The notes under the pieces: generated by a model
Told to the model about the DNA's origin: nothing
What the model saw: the letters and a program-made list of their open reading frames with translations, nothing else
Databases searched by the model: none
In this document: positions 7,682 through 11,799 of the stretch, in pieces
Layout of the letters: each line of letters begins with the position of its first letter
Numbering within the stretch: the stretch's first letter is position 1
Made by a program: the position numbers and the translations under genes
Origin: Rickettsiales bacterium
GTDB taxonomy: Bacteria > Pseudomonadota > Alphaproteobacteria > Rickettsiales > JANQQO01
Assembly (NCBI GenBank): GCA_028289305.1
Contig: JANQQO010000172.1
Coordinates: 1 to 11,799, forward strand
Direction of reading: 5' to 3'
DNA: 11,799 bases

Positions 7682-9619
7682 TTACCTGAAATATAAATAC
7701 CAACTGATGATTGCGGTGAGGCCGATAAGCATCACAAAGGCGTAATGGTAGAAAAATCCTGTTTGGCAACGGCTTAGGAACACAGCGATGCGCTGTGATA
7801 CCGTAGCAAGCCCGTTGGGGCCGAAGCGATCGATAGTGCGGATGTCGACCCACTGCCACAAGGCGTAGCCGAGGCGCTTGGCAGGGTTGACGAAGAGGAA
7901 ATCGTACAGCTCATCGATATACCACTTATTATGCGAGAAGAGGTAGAGCGGGCGGAAGGCTTTCTCGAAAAAGCCCGGAAGGCTGGTGAAGCGAATGTAG
8001 CAGAGATAGGCAACGATAAGACCGATAGCGCCGACAACGAGCGGCGAAAGCTTGACCCAGAGTGGTACGTGATGCGCTTCCTCCAGTATGTTTTCCTGAC
8101 CGAGCATAACAATGGAGCCGCGCCAGAAGGCAAGATCGGCATCAACAATGCCGAGGAGTGCGGCGCCAATATAGCCAGAGAAGATCGCACCAAGGGAGAG
8201 CAGAAGCAGCGGCACGGTCATGATTTTTGGCGATTCATGGATATGTTTTACAATACCCTCTGGCGCGCGAGTGCTGCCATGGAAGGTCATGAAGATGAGG
8301 CGCCAGGAGTAGAGCGAGGTGAGGAGTGCGGCGGCAACACCCACCCAGAAAGCGAAGGCGCCATAAGGGTTGCCGGCATGGCCGGCAGCATAGGCCGCTT
8401 CGATGATCATATCTTTCGAGAAGAAGCCGGCAAAGGGCGGCAGCCCCATAATGGCGAAGGTGCCAATGAGCATCATCGCGTAGGTAAAAGGGATTTTACG
8501 CCAGATGCCACCCATTTTGCGCATGTCTTGCTCGTTCGACATAGCGTGAATCACGCTACCCGCGCCGAGGAAGAGCAGAGCCTTGAAAAAACCGTGCGTC
8601 ATGAGGTGGAAGATGCCCGCCGCATAGGCAGATACACCGCAAGCGAAAAACATATAGCCCAGCTGGCTGCAGGTGGAATAAGCGATGACTTTCTTGATGT
8701 CGTTTTGTGTGATGGCGATAGTGCCGGCAAAGAGCGCGGTGAACGCACCGACTACTGTAACGAGTGCTAAGGCGGTGGGCGCTAGTTCAAATAAGGGGGA
8801 ACAGCGAGCAACGAGGAATACGCCCGCAGTGACCATGGTGGCAGCGTGAATTAAGGCAGAGACGGGGGTTGGGCCTTCCATAGCATCTGGCAGCCAGGTG
8901 TGGAGACCGAATTGGGCCGATTTTCCCATAGCGCCAACGAAGAGCAATATGCAGATGAGAGTGAGTGCGTCGAAGTCCACACCAAGGAAGCTAATGCTTT
9001 TTTTTGCCATATCGGCCGCATTGAGGAAGACAACATCGAATTGGATGGAGCCAAAGAGTAAGAAAATAGCAAATACGCCAAGGGCGAAACCGAAATCCCC
9101 TACCCTATTCACCACGAATGCTTTGATGGCCGCGGCGTTGGCAGAGGGTTTCTTATACCAAAAACCGATGAGTAAATAAGAACAGAGGCCCACCCCTTCC
9201 CAGCCGAAGAAGAGCTGGAGGAAATTATCGGAGGTGACCAGCATGAGCATGAAGAAGGTAAACAGCGAGAGATAGGCCATGAAGCGCGGAATGTGCGGAT
9301 CATGCGACATGTAGCCCACCGAATAAATATGCACCAGGGCGGACACGGAGGTGACAACGACGAGCATGACAGCAGTGAGGCTATCGACGCGCAAGGCCCA
9401 ATTCACCGCCATGGTGCCCGAATGAATCCAATGATAAAGCACGGTTGTGCCGCTCTCACCATCTATCACGACATTTTTGAAGACAAAGAAGGAAAGGATG
9501 GCAGCAAGGCTGGTGAAGGAGGAGGTGATAAACTGCGCTTGTTTTACTGAGATAGTTTTTACGGTCAAACCCACTATAAGCGCGGCGATGAGTGGGAGGA
9601 AGACGATGGCGTGTATCAT
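7682..9619 (-). CDS. nuoL: NADH-quinone oxidoreductase subunit L
   Basis: 645-residue distal antiporter-like subunit of complex I, homologous to MrpA/ND5. It has about 16 transmembrane helices, including a long C-terminal lateral helix that braces the membrane arm. Visible are VDSLTAVML (78-86), the TM5 segment GWEGVGLCSYLLIGFW with E141, NRVGDFGF (171-178), MGKSAQFGLHTWLPDAMEGP with K233 (equivalent of E. coli K229), HGFFKALLFLGAGSVIH and GFFSKDMI. The C-terminal third (NKWYIDELYDFLFVNPAKRLG and beyond) fits the lateral helix and final membrane helix. A purine-rich ribosome site (AGGGTAGGGG) overlaps the nuoK stop, five bases separate the genes, and the start is well supported. The codons for residues 205-208 contain eight consecutive A's (8998-9005 on the opposite strand as T's); no frameshift is present. 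Confidence 0.97.
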   Translation of the reverse strand: MIHAIVFLPLIAALIVGLTVKTISVKQAQFITSSFTSLAAILSFFVFKNVVIDGESGTTVLYHWIHSGTMAVNWALRVDSLTAVMLVVVTSVSALVHIYSVGYMSHDPHIPRFMAYLSLFTFFMLMLVTSDNFLQLFFGWEGVGLCSYLLIGFWYKKPSANAAAIKAFVVNRVGDFGFALGVFAIFLLFGSIQFDVVFLNAADMAKKSISFLGVDFDALTLICILLFVGAMGKSAQFGLHTWLPDAMEGPTPVSALIHAATMVTAGVFLVARCSPLFELAPTALALVTVVGAFTALFAGTIAITQNDIKKVIAYSTCSQLGYMFFACGVSAYAAGIFHLMTHGFFKALLFLGAGSVIHAMSNEQDMRKMGGIWRKIPFTYAMMLIGTFAIMGLPPFAGFFSKDMIIEAAYAAGHAGNPYGAFAFWVGVAAALLTSLYSWRLIFMTFHGSTRAPEGIVKHIHESPKIMTVPLLLLSLGAIFSGYIGAALLGIVDADLAFWRGSIVMLGQENILEEAHHVPLWVKLSPLVVGAIGLIVAYLCYIRFTSLPGFFEKAFRPLYLFSHNKWYIDELYDFLFVNPAKRLGYALWQWVDIRTIDRFGPNGLATVSQRIAVFLSRCQTGFFYHYAFVMLIGLTAIISWYLYFR

Positions 9620-9624
9620 ATCCC

Positions 9625-9948
9625 CTACCCTTTTAGCTTGCTGATGTCTTCTACGGCGATGCTGCCGCGATTACGATAAAACACCACGATGATGGCAAGG
9701 CCAATGGCAGCTTCTGCCGCTGCGATGGTGAGGATGAAGATAGTGAAGATCTGGCCCACGAGGTCTTGCAAATAGGCTGAGAATGCGATGAAGTTGATGT
9801 TCACCGCAAGCAGCATCAGCTCGATCGACATCAAGATGGTGATGACGTTTTTGCGGTTTAGAAAAATGCCGCACACGCTGATGGTGAACAGGATGGCACC
9901 GAGCGTGAGGTAATGCATCAAGCCTATATCACTGATGAATGCCGGCAT
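9625..9948 (-). CDS. nuoK: NADH-quinone oxidoreductase subunit K
   Basis: 107-residue complex I subunit (ND4L family) with three transmembrane helices, lying between NuoJ and NuoN and contributing to the proton path through the membrane arm. The two conserved membrane glutamates are E43 in LMSIELMLLAVN and E79 in AAAEAAIGLAI, equivalent to E36 and E72 of E. coli. The tail RNRGSIAVEDI is highly typical. The family is usually about 100-102 residues, so this start adds a few residues. It is supported by an AAGGGA ribosome site and a one-base overlap with nuoJ (TAATG). A second in-frame ATG at 9918 (residue 11) would give 97 residues but would lose the conserved IGL before HYLT, so the longer form is preferred. 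Confidence 0.96.
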   Translation of the reverse strand: MPAFISDIGLMHYLTLGAILFTISVCGIFLNRKNVITILMSIELMLLAVNINFIAFSAYLQDLVGQIFTIFILTIAAAEAAIGLAIIVVFYRNRGSIAVEDISKLKG

Positions 9949-10565
9949 TAGATCCCTTTTCCTGGTTTTACTTTAACAATTTTGACCGACTTCTCTCTGC
10001 GCCTTCCTATTTGTTTTCCGATATTCTGGCGTTTTACCGTTTCGCGCTTGCGCAAGGTGAGCACAATCGCGCCGATCATCGCCACGAGAAGGGTGAGGCC
10101 AGAAAGCTGGAAAGCGAGGACATAATGGGTATAGAGCACATTACCGATCGCACGAGCGTTGGTGATGCCTTGTGGGATAGGCATTTGTGTTTCTGTGATG
10201 GCACCCGGTGTGGCAAGCGATATGCTGGAGGTTTTGAGTACAAGAAAGAATTCAACGAATAGCAGTATGGCCACGAGTGCGCCAATGGGGAGATAGCGCA
10301 GAAAACCCTGGCGCATTTTGGCAAAATTGATATCGAGCATCATGACGACGAAGAGGAATAGCACCGCCACCGCGCCGACATAGACGATGACCAGAAGCAT
10401 CGCCACGAGCTCCGCGCCGAGCAGCACAAACAGGCCGGAAGCATTAAAGAAGGCGAGGATGAGGAAGAGCACCGCATGAACGGGGTTTCTGGCAGAAATA
10501 ACCATGAAGGCGGAAAACACCAGCACCGCAGCAAAGAGATAGAAAAGGATCGTAGGTATTAGCAT
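9948..10565 (-). CDS. nuoJ: NADH-quinone oxidoreductase subunit J
   Basis: 205-residue complex I membrane subunit (ND6 family), located between NuoA/H and NuoK. Five transmembrane helices are expected: about 3-24, 29-50, 54-77, 92-110 and 150-171. The third helix carries the family signature VIVYVGAVAVLFLFVVMML (59-77), whose glycine-rich part forms the pi-bulge linked to conformational coupling; the conserved acid E52 precedes it. Residues about 111-145 form a polar loop. The C-terminal 35 residues are strongly basic (LRKRETVKRQNIGKQ..., ending VKVKPGKGI), a cytoplasmic tail of a kind common in alphaproteobacterial NuoJ. The AGGTAA ribosome site overlaps the nuoI stop, with two bases between genes. 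The TAA stop overlaps the nuoK start by one base. Confidence 0.96.
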   Translation of the reverse strand: MLIPTILFYLFAAVLVFSAFMVISARNPVHAVLFLILAFFNASGLFVLLGAELVAMLLVIVYVGAVAVLFLFVVMMLDINFAKMRQGFLRYLPIGALVAILLFVEFFLVLKTSSISLATPGAITETQMPIPQGITNARAIGNVLYTHYVLAFQLSGLTLLVAMIGAIVLTLRKRETVKRQNIGKQIGRRREKSVKIVKVKPGKGI

Positions 10566-10567
10566 GG

Positions 10568-11056
10568 TTACCTATATTGTATATCTGCTTCGATTTTTTG
10601 TGCGAGCGCCTTTTCCCAGCGTTCGCCGTTTTCCAAGAGTTTTTCTTTGTTGTAGAGCAATTCTTCGTGGGTTTCGGTGGCGAATTCGAAATTCGGCCCC
10701 TCAACAATGGCATCCACCGGGCAGGCTTCTTCGCACATACCGCAATAGATGCATTTGGTCATATCGATATCATAACGCGTGGTGCGGCGGCTGCCGTCTT
10801 CGCGCTCTTCTGCTTCGATGGTGATGGCCTGAGCCGGGCAAATAGCCTCGCATAATTTACAGGCGATGCAGCGCTCTTCACCATTCGGATAGCGGCGCAA
10901 TGCATGCTCACCGCGGAAGCGCGGGCTGATGGGCCCTTTTTCATACGGGTAGTTGATGGTAACCTTTTTCTTAAACAGGTATTTAAAGGTGAGCCACATG
11001 CCATAGAGCAGCTCGTAGAGCAATAATGCGCGTAAGGTTCTAGAAAAAATGCTCAT
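10568..11056 (-). CDS. nuoI: NADH-quinone oxidoreductase subunit I (two [4Fe-4S] ferredoxin subunit)
   Basis: 162-residue peripheral subunit (TYKY family) that carries clusters N6a and N6b and relays electrons from NuoG towards NuoB and the quinone site. The two cluster motifs are CIACKLCEAICP (cysteines 63, 66, 69, 73) and CIYCGMCEEACP (cysteines 102, 105, 108, 112). The block PISPRFRGEHALRRYPNGEE before them and VEGPNFEFATET after them are highly conserved in Alphaproteobacteria and mitochondria. The amphipathic N-terminus (SRTLRALLLYELLYGMW) lies along the membrane. An in-frame ATG at 11137 would add 27 residues overlapping nuoH, but these have no family likeness, so 11056 is chosen. The only good ribosome site is unusually far from it. 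Gaps are 26 bases to nuoH and 2 bases to nuoJ. Confidence 0.95.
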   Translation of the reverse strand: MSIFSRTLRALLLYELLYGMWLTFKYLFKKKVTINYPYEKGPISPRFRGEHALRRYPNGEERCIACKLCEAICPAQAITIEAEEREDGSRRTTRYDIDMTKCIYCGMCEEACPVDAIVEGPNFEFATETHEELLYNKEKLLENGERWEKALAQKIEADIQYR

Positions 11057-11072
11057 AGTTGTTTTTCTTACA

Positions 11073-11078
11073 CTCCTT
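11073..11078 (-). promoter_or_regulatory. Distant Shine-Dalgarno of nuoI
   Basis: On the coding strand AAGGAG lies in the nuoH-nuoI gap, 16 bases before the chosen nuoI ATG at 11056, well beyond the usual 5-9. No ATG, GTG or TTG in the nuoI frame lies between them (the GTG seen there runs straight into a TAA in another frame). Either the spacing is tolerated or nuoI relies on ribosomes arriving from nuoH. Confidence 0.5.
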
Positions 11079-11082
11079 ATAT

Positions 11083-11799
11083 TCAGCCTGGCAAGGCGTC
11101 TAGTGATAGCAACACACCTGCCACCAGTACGACCCAAAATAGGGTGAGTGGCAAAAATACTTTCCAGCCAAGGCGCATGAGCTGGTCATAACGATAGCGC
11201 GGGAAAGTGGCCCTGACCCAGAGGAAGATGAAGAGCAAGAGCGCGATTTTCCCAACAAACCAGATGATGCCCGGCACCGCATGAAGCACGGGGATATCGA
11301 CGAGCCACATGAACGGTGGCAACCACCCGCCAAGGAAGAGGATGGTCATCATCCCGCTCATCAGGATCATATTGGCATATTCGCCGAGGAAAAATAGGGC
11401 GAAGGTCATGGAGGAATATTCAACGTTAAAGCCAGCCACCAGTTCAGCCTCAGCCTCGGGTAGATCGAAGGGGTGACGGTTGGTTTCTGCGAGGATGGAG
11501 ATGAAAAATACCACCATCATGGGTAGCAAGAGCAGGTGTTTCCACCAGACCATGTCCTTCTGCGCGAGGACGATATCGGTGAGATTGAGCGAGCCGACTA
11601 CGAGTAGCACGGTGATGACGACTAGGCCGATCGAGACTTCATACGAGACCATTTGCGCAGCAGAGCGAATAGCGCCGAGGAAGGCGTATTTAGAGTTACT
11701 GGCCCAGCCGGCCATAATGACGCCATAAACGCCGAGCGAGGAGATGGCAAAGAGGTATAATATGCCGACATTGATATCGGCGAGGACGAGCCCTTCGTC
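11083..11799 (-). CDS. nuoH: NADH-quinone oxidoreductase subunit H, C-terminal part (5' truncated by window)
   Basis: The reading frame stays open to the window edge, so 238 residues of the C-terminal part are visible and the true start lies outside; a methionine at 11715 is internal. NuoH (ND1 family) is the membrane subunit that forms most of the quinone-binding chamber and links the peripheral and membrane arms. The visible part starts DEGLVLADINVGILYLFAIS, followed by AGWASNSKYAFLGAIRSAAQ, both family signatures. The acidic loop AETNRHPFDLPEAEAELVAG and NVEYSSMTFALFFLGEYANM form the quinone-chamber region and are intact. The end has further membrane helices and a short tail (LLSLDALPG). 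It is the first visible gene of the unit, with upstream nuo genes (A-G) expected beyond the window. TGA stop at 11083-11085. Confidence 0.96.
   Translation of the reverse strand, partial: DEGLVLADINVGILYLFAISSLGVYGVIMAGWASNSKYAFLGAIRSAAQMVSYEVSIGLVVITVLLVVGSLNLTDIVLAQKDMVWWKHLLLLPMMVVFFISILAETNRHPFDLPEAEAELVAGFNVEYSSMTFALFFLGEYANMILMSGMMTILFLGGWLPPFMWLVDIPVLHAVPGIIWFVGKIALLLFIFLWVRATFPRYRYDQLMRLGWKVFLPLTLFWVVLVAGVLLSLDALPG

Noticed and set aside
7931..8770. A 279-codon open frame on the + strand opposite nuoL
   Set aside because: It is fully antisense to the conserved nuoL coding sequence, is rich in Glu/Gly/His/Arg as expected from the reverse of membrane-protein codons, and resembles no family.
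1..11799. Search for mobile elements, CRISPR repeats, tRNA/rRNA genes or a defence system
   Set aside because: The window is packed with conserved housekeeping genes. The largest non-coding stretch is 59 bases, and no repeats or RNA-gene signals were seen.

Overview
The window looks like a chromosomal segment of an alphaproteobacterium with a GC content of roughly 50% by eye. The evidence is the gene content and order: the distal part of a nuo (respiratory complex I) operon runs H-I-J-K-L-M-N and continues directly into birA, coaX and an RNase J gene, an arrangement typical of Alphaproteobacteria. The NuoI, NuoK and NuoH sequences also have an alphaproteobacterial character. I cannot name the genus. 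No plasmid, phage, IS, tRNA, rRNA or CRISPR signal was found.

Layout: on the + strand, positions 1-985 hold the end of the cytochrome bc1 (complex III) operon: the last 76 codons of petB and the whole of petC, joined by an ATGA overlap. A 59-base gap (986-1044) carries a possible weak promoter and leads to ogt, an O6-alkylguanine-DNA alkyltransferase gene (to 1524). Everything after that is on the - strand. Read in the direction of transcription it is nuoH (5' end outside the window), nuoI, nuoJ, nuoK, nuoL, nuoM, nuoN, birA, coaX and rnj. Junctions from nuoH to rnj range from 4-base overlaps to 26-base gaps, so this is almost certainly one transcription unit. The two units converge with only 5 bases between the ogt and rnj stop codons.

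Function: NuoH, J, K, L, M and N are the membrane-embedded proton-pumping and quinone-site subunits of NADH:quinone oxidoreductase, and NuoI is the Fe-S subunit that passes electrons towards the quinone site. Cytochrome b and c1 belong to complex III, which re-oxidises the quinol made by complex I, so two respiratory complexes face each other here. The operon tail adds cofactor genes (biotin attachment by BirA, first step of CoA synthesis by CoaX) and a central RNA-decay nuclease (RNase J).

All genes appear intact, and the catalytic motifs I looked for are present. I see no new biological system. The observations worth a second look are modest: lysine-codon A-runs in nuoL and birA that are in register for -1 slippage into immediate stops, start-site questions for nuoI, nuoK and ogt, a GRGRYD variant of the biotin-ligase loop, and the terminator-less convergent ogt/rnj junction.
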